Source of the DNA: Candidatus Liberimonas magnetica
GTDB taxonomy: Bacteria > Elusimicrobiota > Endomicrobiia > Endomicrobiales > JAFGIL01
Length of the DNA stretch: 64,000 nt
Assembly (NCBI GenBank): GCA_020523885.1
Contig: JAJAPY010000001.1
Span: 368,507 to 432,506, forward strand
Reading direction: 5' to 3'
Shown: in pieces, positions 15,861 through 25,270 of the stretch
How positions within the stretch are numbered: the first letter of the stretch is position 1
How the letters are laid out: every line of letters begins with the position of its first letter
Position numbers and translations under genes: made by a program
The notes under the pieces: generated by a model
The model's database searches: none
Told to the model about the DNA's origin: nothing
Seen by the model: only the letters and a program-made list of their open reading frames with translations

Positions 15861-18542
15861 TTAGGATTTATCCTTTAACTGATATTTTTTAAGTTCAGCC
15901 AAAAACTTCAACGCATCGATCGGGGTGATCTCGTTTATATTGACTTTGTCTAATTCTATCAAAAATTTTGAAGAAGGTATAGCAAAAAAATCAAGCTGGC
16001 CGTTATTATTTTTTTGGTTCTGAGGGTTTTTAGACGAAGCGCTGGCTTCAAGGTCAGTTAAAATACTGAAAGCCCGTTTTATGACACTTGGAGGAAGCCC
16101 TGCCAATTGCGCCACATGTATGCCGTAGGAACGGTCCGCTGGCCCTGAGAGTATCTTGTGCAAAAAGATCACCTCATTCTCCCATTCCTTGACAGCTACG
16201 TTATAATTCTTTATGCCGGAGAATTTATTGGCAAGGTCAGTCAATTCAAAATAATGTGTTGCAAATAATACTTTTGGGCCGGCCTTTGCATCATTTTTCT
16301 TCAAATTTAAATATTCAACGGTTGACCAGGCGATCGATATGCCGTCATAAGTTGAAGTCCCCCTGCCTATCTCATCTAAAATTATCAGGCTTCTTGGCGT
16401 GAACTGGTTAAGTATGCTTGCCGTCTCGTTCATTTCGACCATAAAGGTAGATTCCCCGCCGGCTATGTTGTCGCTGGCACCGATGCGTGTAAATATCCTG
16501 TCAACTATCCCTATCCGTGCTTCGCTTGCCGGGACGTAGGAGCCGATTTGAGCCAGTATTACAATCAAAGCGGTCTGGCGAAGATATGTGGACTTGCCTG
16601 CCATGTTAGGCCCTGTAAGCAGGATGATCTGGTCTGTATCTGAATTTAAATAAATATCGTTTGGGACAAATGAACCGCTTTTTATTTTTCTTTCAAGGAC
16701 GGGATGGCGGCCGTCTTTTATTTCAAGCAGGTAGCTTTCATCGATTTTCGGCAGGCAGTAATTGTAAAGTACTGAAACCTCTGCTAAGGATGAAATAACA
16801 TCTAAGTTTGAGATAGAGGACGCTATATCCTTTAATGCAGGTGCATAGTCTAATATCCTAGCGCATACCTCTTTGAAAAGGGATTCTTCGAGTTTCTGTA
16901 TTTTGTCTTCTGCTGAAAGTATCTTCTCTTCGAAAGATTTTAATTCAGGAGTTATGAACCTTTCACAGTTAGTGAGGGTTTGCCTTCTTATATAATCTTC
17001 AGGTACATGTTTTAAGTTCGATTTCGTGACCTCAATATAATAACCGTAAACGGAAGTGAACCCTATCCTTAAAAGATTTATGCCTGTGCGTTTTCGTTCC
17101 TTTTCTTCCATTTGAGAGATTAGGTTCTTCGCATCTTTACGTATATTCCTTAGCTCATCCAATTCTTTATTAAAACCAGGTTTTATTACACCTCCGTTCT
17201 TTATGTTCGTGGGAGGCTCATCATCGATGGCATTAAATAATAGTGCAATGGTATCCTTTGGAGGATTTATCCTGTCGTTTATATTTTTTATTTCATCGGG
17301 TATACTTATCAGCTTATTTTGGGATACTAGGTTATCTTTAATTTCAGGAAGTATGTTCAAGGAATTCCTCAAGCCGATAAGCTCCCTTGGGCCGGCATTA
17401 GCCGCAGCTAGACGGCTCAGGATCCTTTCTATATCAGATATTTTTTGCAGGTTGTTCCTTAAGTTCCTGCGTAAAAGGCCGTCTTCAACGAAATATTTTA
17501 TCATTTGCTGGCGGCCCGTTATTTCAACTATATTCAAGAGAGGTTTTATCAGCCACTGTTTCATTAACCTTGCACCCATCGCCGTCATGGTCAGGTCTAT
17601 AGTTTCAAGCAATGAATTCTCTCTTGAACGCGTACCCTGGTTTTCAACCAGATCAAGGTTTGATATTGCGCTGTGGTCAAGAAGCAGGTAATCATCCAGG
17701 GAATAATATTTTATGCCCGCTATTGCGCTTTTGTTAGTTTCCATATTTTTAGGCTGGGTCTTGCCAAGGTAAGCTAATACTCCACCAGAGGCAGATGCTG
17801 CGGCGGGTTTATTTTCCAGGCCGAAGGGTTTTAGAGATTGCAGTTTGAAATACTCTTTTATAGTTGACTGGGCTTGCGGTAAAGAAAAGAGCCAGTCTTC
17901 TATCGTTGTGACAGGTATGCCGGATTTTTTTGTGATATCTGTGAAAAACGGCTCTTTGGCCGTACTTTGAGGCGCTATCAGTTCTCCGGGATTTAGCCTG
18001 TATATCTCATTTTTAATTTTGTCTTTACTGGTCTCTGTTGTTTTAAATTCACCGGTAGATACATCTACAAAAGCAAGCCCGAAGCTGTCGGGGTTGTTGG
18101 CTGGGTATACAGCCATTAAGTAATTGTTTTCTTTGGCATTGAGCAGGGTATCTTCAAATATCGTTCCCGGGGTAATTACCCTGACAACGTCCCTTTTTAC
18201 TATCCCCGCACCAGGTTTTGGTTCTTCAAGCTGTTCGCATAGCGCAACCTTAAGCCCGTTTTTAACTAATTTTTTTATATAAGAATTGACAGCATGAAAA
18301 GGTACTCCGCACATGGGATATCCCTGGCGGTGCGTAAGGGTCACTTCCAGGATAGGAAAGGCTTTTTGGGCATCCTCACCGAACATTTCGTAAAAATCTC
18401 CGAGCCGGAAAAAAAGGACCATATCCGGATATCTGGATTTTATTTCCTGATATTGCTGCATTAGAGGGGTTAACTCGGACATTCCCTGGATATCGCCGGG
18501 CAGGCGTTTCTTCTTTTGTTCGTTATTTGTTAAACCGGACAT
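15861..18542 (-). CDS. mutS: DNA mismatch repair protein MutS
   Basis: The mismatch sensor and ATPase of mismatch repair. The N-terminal domain has the mismatch-reading FYEMFGEDA segment (Phe-X-Glu, about residues 48-56). The ATPase domain has GPNMAGKSTYLRQ, DEIGRGTSTYDG and FATHYFELT. The 893-residue length is within the MutS1 range. MutS2 is excluded by the mismatch domain and the lack of a Smr domain. It starts 14 bases after the transglycosylase gene. Confidence 0.97.
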   Translation of the reverse strand: MSGLTNNEQKKKRLPGDIQGMSELTPLMQQYQEIKSRYPDMVLFFRLGDFYEMFGEDAQKAFPILEVTLTHRQGYPMCGVPFHAVNSYIKKLVKNGLKVALCEQLEEPKPGAGIVKRDVVRVITPGTIFEDTLLNAKENNYLMAVYPANNPDSFGLAFVDVSTGEFKTTETSKDKIKNEIYRLNPGELIAPQSTAKEPFFTDITKKSGIPVTTIEDWLFSLPQAQSTIKEYFKLQSLKPFGLENKPAAASASGGVLAYLGKTQPKNMETNKSAIAGIKYYSLDDYLLLDHSAISNLDLVENQGTRSRENSLLETIDLTMTAMGARLMKQWLIKPLLNIVEITGRQQMIKYFVEDGLLRRNLRNNLQKISDIERILSRLAAANAGPRELIGLRNSLNILPEIKDNLVSQNKLISIPDEIKNINDRINPPKDTIALLFNAIDDEPPTNIKNGGVIKPGFNKELDELRNIRKDAKNLISQMEEKERKRTGINLLRIGFTSVYGYYIEVTKSNLKHVPEDYIRRQTLTNCERFITPELKSFEEKILSAEDKIQKLEESLFKEVCARILDYAPALKDIASSISNLDVISSLAEVSVLYNYCLPKIDESYLLEIKDGRHPVLERKIKSGSFVPNDIYLNSDTDQIILLTGPNMAGKSTYLRQTALIVILAQIGSYVPASEARIGIVDRIFTRIGASDNIAGGESTFMVEMNETASILNQFTPRSLIILDEIGRGTSTYDGISIAWSTVEYLNLKKNDAKAGPKVLFATHYFELTDLANKFSGIKNYNVAVKEWENEVIFLHKILSGPADRSYGIHVAQLAGLPPSVIKRAFSILTDLEASASSKNPQNQKNNNGQLDFFAIPSSKFLIELDKVNINEITPIDALKFLAELKKYQLKDKS

Positions 18543-18556
18543 AATTGACCTTAAGT

Positions 18557-19135
18557 TTAGGAGGTTTTATGATTCCTTATCAAATTTTTTAGTTCCTGTA
18601 CCCATTTCAGCCATTTGTAAGTTCGCATGACAGATTTTATATACGAGCTTGTCTCTTTATACGGTATATCATTTACTTCCATCTCGACTAAAGGGTTTTG
18701 TTTCTGCCAATTTCTTACCTTATTTATGCCGGCATTATAGGCTGCAAGGGTAAGTATCATGTTTCCGTTAAATTCTTTAAGCAGTTTACTTACATAATAT
18801 GTCCCTAAACGGATATTAATAAAAGGATCTTCAATGTTTTCAGGGTTTAAATTATTTATGCCGAGTTCATCCGCCAGTTCCTTTGCGGTAGGCGGCATGA
18901 TCTGCATTAAACCTATTGCTCCGCTGCGGGAATGCGCTTTTATCGAGAAATTCGATTCTTCTTTTATGATAGAAGTAATAAATAAAGGGTCTACACTATA
19001 TTGTTTTGAAAATATCTCGATTACATCATTGTAAAATACCGGGCTTATCACTTGTATCGGGAACTCAAAATAAAGTATAGAAAATACAAGCAATAAGCCT
19101 ATAAAGATCGTAATTAGGAGACGGTTTGTTTTCAT
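18557..19135 (-). CDS. Lytic murein transglycosylase, SLT domain
   Basis: A 192-residue periplasmic enzyme that cleaves peptidoglycan glycan strands with formation of 1,6-anhydro ends. A membrane anchor or signal lies at residues 5-24. The SLT domain starts near 40 and contains the catalytic Glu in IIKEESNF (E60), then GAIGLMQIMPPTA (72-84) and AAYNAG (about 131-136), all family hallmarks. It resembles the catalytic part of Slt70 without the superhelical domain. Its start overlaps the miaB stop by four bases, so the two are translationally coupled. Confidence 0.93.
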   Translation of the reverse strand: MKTNRLLITIFIGLLLVFSILYFEFPIQVISPVFYNDVIEIFSKQYSVDPLFITSIIKEESNFSIKAHSRSGAIGLMQIMPPTAKELADELGINNLNPENIEDPFINIRLGTYYVSKLLKEFNGNMILTLAAYNAGINKVRNWQKQNPLVEMEVNDIPYKETSSYIKSVMRTYKWLKWVQELKNLIRNHKTS

Positions 19136-20478
19136 TGGATATGTTTGCCTATCAAAGAATTAATTTTACTTTCAACTATTTGTACCTTAACTATTTTTCC
19201 TAATAGGTTTTTATTGGAAACAACAAAAACCTTTTTATTTGTCCTGGTGTTGCCTACGAAGATCCCGTTTCTGTCTTCACAAACGAGGGCTTCCTGTATT
19301 GTGCCTATTAGTTTAGCATTTTTTTTGATTGAAATTCCATTCGCCAGTTTTAAAATTTCGGCCAGCCGTTTTTCTTTGACATCCTGAGCCACATCGCCCT
19401 TTAGCTTTGAAGCCGAAGTTCCCTGTCTCGGGGAATACTTAAAAGCAAAGAGAAAATCAAAATCGCATTTTTTAATGATGTCTATAGTGTTTTTAAAATC
19501 TTTTTTTGTTTCCCCTGGAAAACCTACAAGGATATCTGTTGTTATGCTTATTTCAGGTATATTTTTTCTTAGCTTTGATACTAGTTTTAAATAATCCTTT
19601 GAAATATACCCCCTGTTCATTTTTTTAAGTATTTTATCAGACCCGGATTGCAAAGGCAGGTGAATGTGCTCACATACCTTATCAAGGCTTGTCATAGCGC
19701 TTATCAGTTTATCGCTAAGGTCTTTCGGATGGCTTGTCATAAAGCGTATCCTTTCGATCCCTTTGATTTTATTTACTTCGGCCAGCAAGTCTGAGAAATC
19801 ATACTTGCCGCTTGTAACCCGTGACCCGTGACCTGAATAAGAATTTACATTCTGCCCTAACAACGTCACTTCTTTTGTCCCATTTTTTACTAAACTTATT
19901 ATTTCTGAAATTATTTCATCAAGCGGCCGGGATTTTTCAGGCCCGCGGACAAAGGGAACTATACAGTATGAACAGTAGTTTCCGCAGCCGCGCATGATTG
20001 TAACAAAGGCAGAAACAGTAGGGGTAAGGGGTAAGGGGCAAGGGGTAAGTTTTTTTTGCGATGTCATTCCCGAAGGTTTTAATCGGGAATCCAGTATTTT
20101 TGATTTTTGATGCGCTACTATCTCGTTTCCAAAAACCCTGTCAAATAAATACGGGAAATGCTCTATGTCTTTGGCGCCTACGACAAGATCAACAATAGGA
20201 AAATCGGTTTTCAAAGTTTTCTTAAGGCGTTCGGCCGCACAGCCAAGGATAATTACTTTCATCCCGGCATTTTTATTCTTTATGAATTTTAACCTGCCGA
20301 TATACGATAAAGCCCTGTTTTCTGCCTGCTGTCTTACTGTACATGTGTTTAGAAAAACAAAATCCGCCTTTTTTTCATCTTTTGCAGGCTTAAACCCCAA
20401 ACTTCTTAAATGTGATTCCACAAAGTCAGAATCCGCGACATTCATCTGGCAACCGAAAGTTTTTAAGAGATATATCAT
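19132..20478 (-). CDS. miaB: tRNA-2-methylthio-N6-dimethylallyladenosine synthase with repeat-derived insertions
   Basis: MiaB is a radical SAM enzyme with two 4Fe-4S clusters that methylthiolates i6A37 in tRNA. The N-terminal cluster ligands are C10, C46 and C80. The radical SAM motif CGNYCSYC has C165, C169 and C172, and a TRAM domain ends the protein. Two segments are foreign. Residues about 125-154 translate a palindromic repeat (LDSRLKPSGMT) followed by a heptamer tract (TPCPLPLTPT), and residues about 215-224 (SGHGSRVTSG) translate a second heptamer tract. Both lie in loops outside the cluster motifs and keep the frame, so activity is likely retained. Length 448 is slightly above normal. 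Confidence 0.95.
   Translation of the reverse strand: MIYLLKTFGCQMNVADSDFVESHLRSLGFKPAKDEKKADFVFLNTCTVRQQAENRALSYIGRLKFIKNKNAGMKVIILGCAAERLKKTLKTDFPIVDLVVGAKDIEHFPYLFDRVFGNEIVAHQKSKILDSRLKPSGMTSQKKLTPCPLPLTPTVSAFVTIMRGCGNYCSYCIVPFVRGPEKSRPLDEIISEIISLVKNGTKEVTLLGQNVNSYSGHGSRVTSGKYDFSDLLAEVNKIKGIERIRFMTSHPKDLSDKLISAMTSLDKVCEHIHLPLQSGSDKILKKMNRGYISKDYLKLVSKLRKNIPEISITTDILVGFPGETKKDFKNTIDIIKKCDFDFLFAFKYSPRQGTSASKLKGDVAQDVKEKRLAEILKLANGISIKKNAKLIGTIQEALVCEDRNGIFVGNTRTNKKVFVVSNKNLLGKIVKVQIVESKINSLIGKHIQ
19809..19835 (-). repeat. Heptamer tract inside miaB
   Basis: Words TAACCCG, TGACCCG, TGACCTG on the plus strand. It is read in frame on the minus strand as an extra loop after GQNVNSY. Confidence 0.7.
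20024..20098 (-). repeat. Heptamer tract plus short family 1 palindrome inside miaB
   Basis: Words GTAAGGG, GTAAGGG, GCAAGGG, GTAAG occupy about 20024-20049. Next to them at 20059-20098 is TGTCATTCCCGA...TCGGGAATCCAGTATTTT, a shortened family 1 repeat. Both are in frame and separate the N-terminal MTTase domain from the radical SAM domain. Confidence 0.8.
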
Positions 20479-21924
20479 TATTTGTTAAACACTTCCTTTG
20501 TAATCGTGCCTGCGATATTTTTGGCTAAAAGTCTATTACCTTTTGCCGTGCAATGGCCAAGAGTTTCAGTAAATTTATCAACAAAATAAGAGTCATAACC
20601 ATCCTTTGCTATACTCTCATTAAATACCTTTTCATTGTCTACGTAAATTATATTTTTATATGAGCTTAATATTCTCCTTAGGTCTTTAACGCTTCTGGTA
20701 GGGTATTGCACGCATACATATTTAGTGCCTCTTTTATTCAGTACTTTACACAGTTTTTGGTAGTTATGTATTGTTGCTAGGCCAAAGTATTTTGAATTAA
20801 TATAATTTATTTTATTTAGATGCCTTAATGAAAATATCCCCCCGCTTGCCCTAACATGCTTATTTAATATTTCTATCATTCTATTTTCATTTCCTTCTTT
20901 TTTGTAAATATAATTCAAACTATAGTAGGCATTTTCGTCTTGGGGATATAAAGCTATTATTTTATTGTAAATATTTTCGGCTTCACTATACCTGTTTTGT
21001 ATCTTGTAAAATTGTGCTAATGTTGTTAATGCAGTAAGGCTTGTCGGATTTCTTTCTACAGCCTTTCTGTACATTGTTTCTGCTTCCGGATATCTCCCGG
21101 CTCTGGTATAATAAAGGCCTAAGATTGTATAGCCCCATTCATTTTTTGGATTTACTTCTGTAGCTTTTTTATACATTGATTCTGCTTCTTTAAACTTACA
21201 TTCTTCCAAGTAGCAATTACCGAAATTAATATATACAATATCATTATTAGGGTTTATTCTCATAGCTTTCCCGTACATTGTTTCCGCTTCACGATACTTC
21301 CCTGCTTTGCTATAATCATCGCCTAAGCGTGTGTATTCCCACTCATTTCCTGGTTTTACTTTTACAGTTTTTGTATTACTGCCCTTATTGTCTTTAGAAG
21401 GTTTTTTACCCCAATCTGAATTAATGAATGATAGCCTTTCCTTTATTTTATTTTTCGTAGTATTACTTGAACTGATTATGTGTAACCTCAATAACCGTGC
21501 CAGTTTATATACCTTAATCGAGTAGATAAAACTTTTAATACCATCAGTATTGTATTCATATATTAAATCATCTCTATCATCATTTATCCCCATCATCGTT
21601 ATTACCATAGCTGGCTTGTATTTATCCAGGTCTTCTTCAAGTTTTGCTAATATAAAATTAGTATCAGCCCCGCCTCTTCCTTTGTCAATTATGCTAAACT
21701 ATATGCCTATTGTTGAGTTCTTCTTCCAAATATTGCGGATATTGGCCTGCTGTAGTTGATTCCCCTAAGCAAAGGATCCTATATGTTCCTTTATTATTTA
21801 ACGCTTTTCTGTTACCGTATTCCTGTAAATACAGATAGGTGTATCCTGATAGACGCAGGCCTATCTCAAGCAGTGTAATACTTAAAAATATACCCAATAA
21901 GATCAATACAATCTTTCTTTTCAC
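20478..21924 (-). pseudogene. SGNH-hydrolase-like protein with inserted TPR domain, frameshifted
   Basis: Two pieces belong to one gene. The 5' piece (21694-21924) has a signal anchor and SGNH block I in CLGESTTAG, then stops at TAG 21694. In the next frame IIDKGRGGADTNFIL continues directly into VITMMGINDD (block III Gly-x-Asn-Asp), about six TPR units (EAETMYGKAMRINPNN, EAESMYKKATEVNPKN and others) and block V with Asp and His in DKFTETLGHCTAKG. Changing the T-run GTTTAGC to GTTTTTAGC would restore one frame, so a two-base loss is the simplest cause. An intact protein would be an envelope esterase or acyltransferase-like enzyme with TPRs between blocks III and V. The 3' end abuts miaB. Confidence 0.75.
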
Positions 21925-22090
21925 GGTTTATTTGTCTTGAACACGAAGGCGTAAATAAGGAATTCGGTATTTCCTGTTAAAAAATCTAGTGGAACCCCTC
22001 CGTCAAGCGCTGACTCGTCCGCCGTAGCCGTACCAGCGATAAAGCGAATAGCTGTGTATAGTGCTGATATAATTCTGAAGGCGGAAGAAA

Positions 22091-22113
22091 ATGAAGATAC
22101 ATGGTATCTTCAT
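22091..22113 (-). terminator. Hairpin at the end of the HD gene
   Basis: ATGAAGATAC, loop ATG, GTATCTTCAT: a perfect 10-bp stem followed on the minus strand by TTTTCTTCC. The TGA stop of the HD gene lies inside the stem. It is a weak, AT-rich intrinsic-terminator candidate. Confidence 0.45.
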
Positions 22114-22880
22114 TTATTACGTTCGATATGCTTTTTAGCGTCATTATATATCCGGTTTACAACAGGGATATTTGGCAGAAAACTGTATATTTTGTCTATA
22201 TACTTTCTTTCTGAAATGATTTCGAATGTCCGAGGGAAGTTTATGTCATAGACCCATCCGATTTGAATAATTCTCAGGTCATTTAGAGTTTTTAAATCGT
22301 TATAATTTGTAGCTTTTCCGGAAAGCAAATCCTTTATTACTTTGGCTGATATTTTGGGAGAGTCGACCAAATTAAAATCGACCATTTCGCTGCGCGTTAA
22401 AGGCATATTTTTATAATATTTTATGACTATACTGAATATATCTATTTTGTCAGCATCTCTTGCCAGTTGTGCAAACATTTTTTCTCTTTCATTGAGGCCT
22501 GAAGGAAGTTTTTTAGAATTGTGATATTCTATGGCTCTCAAAATAACATATTTGTCTTTTTCCAAAAAATATTTTAGCACAGAATTATTCTCAAGTATTT
22601 CTACGCCTAAATGCGCATGATTTTCAGACTTTTTATCATAAAAAGTCTTATATTTAGCGTATTGTTCAAACCTTCCGATATCATGTAGCAAACCTATGGC
22701 TCGTGCAACTACCAAATCGTTATTTTTAAGGCCGGAATGCTTGGCAATATCAAATATCTCCTTGGCTACAATTTTGCTATGCTCTATTTTATATTTAATA
22801 GGGTTTATCTTTCCGACAAATCCCTTATCAAAAATTTTTGTATAATTGTTAAACCATTCTTTTATTAATTTAAATTTCAT
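22110..22880 (-). CDS. HD-domain phosphohydrolase
   Basis: A 256-residue protein with a single HD domain. The metal ligands are H34, the H66-D67 pair in LLHDIGRF, a His in ENHAHLGV (88-90), H120 in IEYHN and D142/D144 in RDADKIDI. HD proteins hydrolyse phosphate esters of nucleotides or second messengers. The extended C-terminal half is helical and has no second known domain, and the substrate is unknown. There is no clear ribosome-binding site before the ATG. The 185 bases downstream, before the SGNH gene, contain no recognisable gene. Confidence 0.8.
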   Translation of the reverse strand: MKFKLIKEWFNNYTKIFDKGFVGKINPIKYKIEHSKIVAKEIFDIAKHSGLKNNDLVVARAIGLLHDIGRFEQYAKYKTFYDKKSENHAHLGVEILENNSVLKYFLEKDKYVILRAIEYHNSKKLPSGLNEREKMFAQLARDADKIDIFSIVIKYYKNMPLTRSEMVDFNLVDSPKISAKVIKDLLSGKATNYNDLKTLNDLRIIQIGWVYDINFPRTFEIISERKYIDKIYSFLPNIPVVNRIYNDAKKHIERNK

Positions 22881-22935
22881 AAAAAATGTATTTTTTTGAA
22901 CAATAACTTACAGGATTCTCAATTTCTTAAACTCC

Positions 22936-23682
22936 TTATTTCTTTTTAAAAATACAGAAAGCTGACAGGCCTTTGTCCCGGCTGAACAAATTGCAGTAAT
23001 CTATATTGTTTGCAATATAAGCTGATTCAACCTCTGTCATATATTTACTAACTATTTTTGCATTTTTTATATAATTGGTAATCATTGTATAAGTTGAATT
23101 ACTGCCATCGGGTTCGACACCATAGTTATTGAGGAATGATGTGTGAACATCTTCAATGATATAATATCCGCCGGATTTAACGTACGGGAAAAGGTAACCA
23201 AAACTGGTCTGCTGTTCATCCATCCAGTGCCCGCCGTCATCAAGGATAAAGTCAAAGTCTTTGCCATATTTATCGATAAAACCCTTCAGCTGGTCTCTTT
23301 TTAACTGGTCAGCTATATAGGTCTTTATCCTTCCAGAGTTAAACTTGGAACAATCTGCGATATCAATACCGTATATAATGGCGTTCGGAAAATAATCTCT
23401 CCACATAAACTCGGACCCACCATGTTCTACGCCGATCTCAAGTATTTTATTTGCCTTCATCCTTATTGGTTTGAAGAAATATTCATATACTTCGGTAAAA
23501 TGATGGCCCTGTCCTTTTCCGTCCGCATTTATATATATATTGGACCCTTTATCAGTCTTGTATTTATCAGCCAATTTCGTTAGTTCTCCGTAATTAACCT
23601 TGGGTGAATGAACAGTGAGGAGGATTAATGAAATTCCCAATCCCAAGCTGATACCAGCTGCGCAAATATTTATTAATTTCAT
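22936..23682 (-). CDS. Signal-anchored class I methyltransferase (TylF/MycE-like)
   Basis: A 248-residue protein with an N-terminal hydrophobic segment (ICAAGISLGLGISLILLTV, about 5-23) and then a SAM-dependent methyltransferase domain: KYKTDKGSN, YEYFFKPIR, the SAM motif ILEIGVEHGGSEFMWRDYF near 79-97, YGIDI, and the metal-binding FILDDGGHWMDEQQTSFGYL followed by GGYYIIEDVHTS. This is the pattern of sugar O-methyltransferases such as those of macrolide pathways. The leader is unusual because SAM is cytoplasmic. It may be an uncleaved anchor with the domain inside the cell. AAAGGAGA precedes the ATG. Confidence 0.75.
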   Translation of the reverse strand: MKLINICAAGISLGLGISLILLTVHSPKVNYGELTKLADKYKTDKGSNIYINADGKGQGHHFTEVYEYFFKPIRMKANKILEIGVEHGGSEFMWRDYFPNAIIYGIDIADCSKFNSGRIKTYIADQLKRDQLKGFIDKYGKDFDFILDDGGHWMDEQQTSFGYLFPYVKSGGYYIIEDVHTSFLNNYGVEPDGSNSTYTMITNYIKNAKIVSKYMTEVESAYIANNIDYCNLFSRDKGLSAFCIFKKK

Positions 23683-23742
23683 TATCTATCTCCTTTTACA
23701 ATATAATTTAAAAATATTCTTCTAAAATCATGCATATAAATG

Positions 23743-25116
23743 TTATGCCATGGATTTTGTATGGAAAATGTAGTATAAAGGTACTCCTGACGAAAGAATT
23801 ACGAGCCCTGTCAAAGTTTCTACTGGTTTGAACTTCACCGAACTCCATATCAGCCCGCATGTTACCAGTAAAAACAAAATAGGCAGAACCGGATAGAAAG
23901 GAACCTTGTAAGGTACATTTTCTTCCTTAAAAGTCCTTCTTGCGAGCATCAATCCTAAAATAACCAGCCCCATAAAACACCAGAATACCCCGCTGGTGTA
24001 GTATGCCAGATTTTCTACAAACCCGATATTCCCCCTGCTTATCAGAAGAAGCGTCAAGGTAAAAACAAAGTTCGCAAAAAGCGCAGCCTGGGGGGACCTG
24101 TACTTAGGGTGTATAGAGGAGAACATATTGAGGCCAGGATAGTTTTTTGCGATTGCATAGCTGATCCTTCCGCCGGTCAGTATGAGGCCGTTTATAGCAC
24201 CTGCTGCGGAAATAATGATGATTGAAGACATCGCTATTCCGCCTTTTGTTCCGAACCAGATAGTCATAATATCCGATGCAGGGCTGAATGTTTTGGCGAG
24301 CCCTTCCGGGGTAAGATATTTAATATAAACAAAGTTAATTCCGATATAGAGCAGAGTAACGGTCGCTAGGCCCGCAAAAAGGGCTTTGGGAATAATATTT
24401 AAGCCGTTTTTTGTTTCTTCTGCAATGTAAACAGCCTCGTTCCAACCGCCATAAACCCACATACTTAAGACCAGAGCGCTCCAGAAACCGAGAATAATGT
24501 TGAAGGGGTTTTTAGCGGGCGGTAACAAAGGAATAAGGTTCGAAACGCTGGAACCGGTTTTTGAAATGCCGAATCCTATAAGGAATATGAGTATAGCGAT
24601 CTTGAATATCGTTATTGAGTTCTGTACATTTTTGCCTAAGGTTATTCCGGAAATGTTTATCAATGTTAGAAGTGTAATAGTGAATGCCGCGACGACCAAT
24701 ATCGTACTAAAACCGCTGAACCCTGTAAAAGGAAGAAGTTTAAGGGACTCGTTTCCTATAATAAGAGCAAGTGTAGCAATGGAGCTGGGCCTTATTATTA
24801 AAACAACGCTCCAGGCAAAAAGAAAAGATATTATATTCCCACCTTTGCCAGCATATGATTTTTTCAGGAATGTAAAATCACCGCCGGCTGAAGGAAATTG
24901 CGAAGAAAGTTCCGCGTAGCATAGAGCTCCAAACCAGGCAAAAAGCCCGCCGAAAGCCCAAACAAGCAGTATCATCAGTAACGATGGATTGTGTTGCGCT
25001 ATCAGTGTAGGGAAAATACTAAAAATACCGGTTCCAATAATTATGCCTACAATGATCCCTGAACAATCCCACCAGGAGAGGTCTTTCTTAAGTGTTATTT
25101 CGTTGTCAGGACTCAT
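23743..25116 (-). CDS. APC-family amino-acid permease
   Basis: A 457-residue membrane transporter with about 12 hydrophobic helices. The family N-terminus is clear: GIIVGIIIGTGIF at residues 20-32, the unwound TM1 substrate site, then the TM2-TM3 segment with CYAELSSQFPSAGGDFTFL. The motif YGGWNEAVYIAEE near 219-231 places it with LAT/cationic amino-acid antiporter-like members. The substrate cannot be told. It has its own extended -10 promoter about 110 bases upstream. Confidence 0.9.
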   Translation of the reverse strand: MSPDNEITLKKDLSWWDCSGIIVGIIIGTGIFSIFPTLIAQHNPSLLMILLVWAFGGLFAWFGALCYAELSSQFPSAGGDFTFLKKSYAGKGGNIISFLFAWSVVLIIRPSSIATLALIIGNESLKLLPFTGFSGFSTILVVAAFTITLLTLINISGITLGKNVQNSITIFKIAILIFLIGFGISKTGSSVSNLIPLLPPAKNPFNIILGFWSALVLSMWVYGGWNEAVYIAEETKNGLNIIPKALFAGLATVTLLYIGINFVYIKYLTPEGLAKTFSPASDIMTIWFGTKGGIAMSSIIIISAAGAINGLILTGGRISYAIAKNYPGLNMFSSIHPKYRSPQAALFANFVFTLTLLLISRGNIGFVENLAYYTSGVFWCFMGLVILGLMLARRTFKEENVPYKVPFYPVLPILFLLVTCGLIWSSVKFKPVETLTGLVILSSGVPLYYIFHTKSMA

Positions 25117-25237
25117 CTATGCACCTATGTTTTTCAATCCAATTTGTTTAATTGTTTGGGAAGTTACCATAAAAACAAAACTTAAGTTTTTAGATATTTT
25201 TTCCTGTTTCGTTAATTGTATGAATAAATTTTACTTA

Positions 25238-25246
25238 ATTATAGCA
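25238..25246 (-). promoter_or_regulatory. Extended -10 promoter for the permease
   Basis: The minus strand reads TGCTATAAT. No convincing -35 is seen. It lies in the spacer between the radical SAM gene and the permease, with the predicted start about 115 bases before the permease ATG. Confidence 0.35.
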
Positions 25247-25270
25247 AAATTAAACAAATTCAGGTATAAT

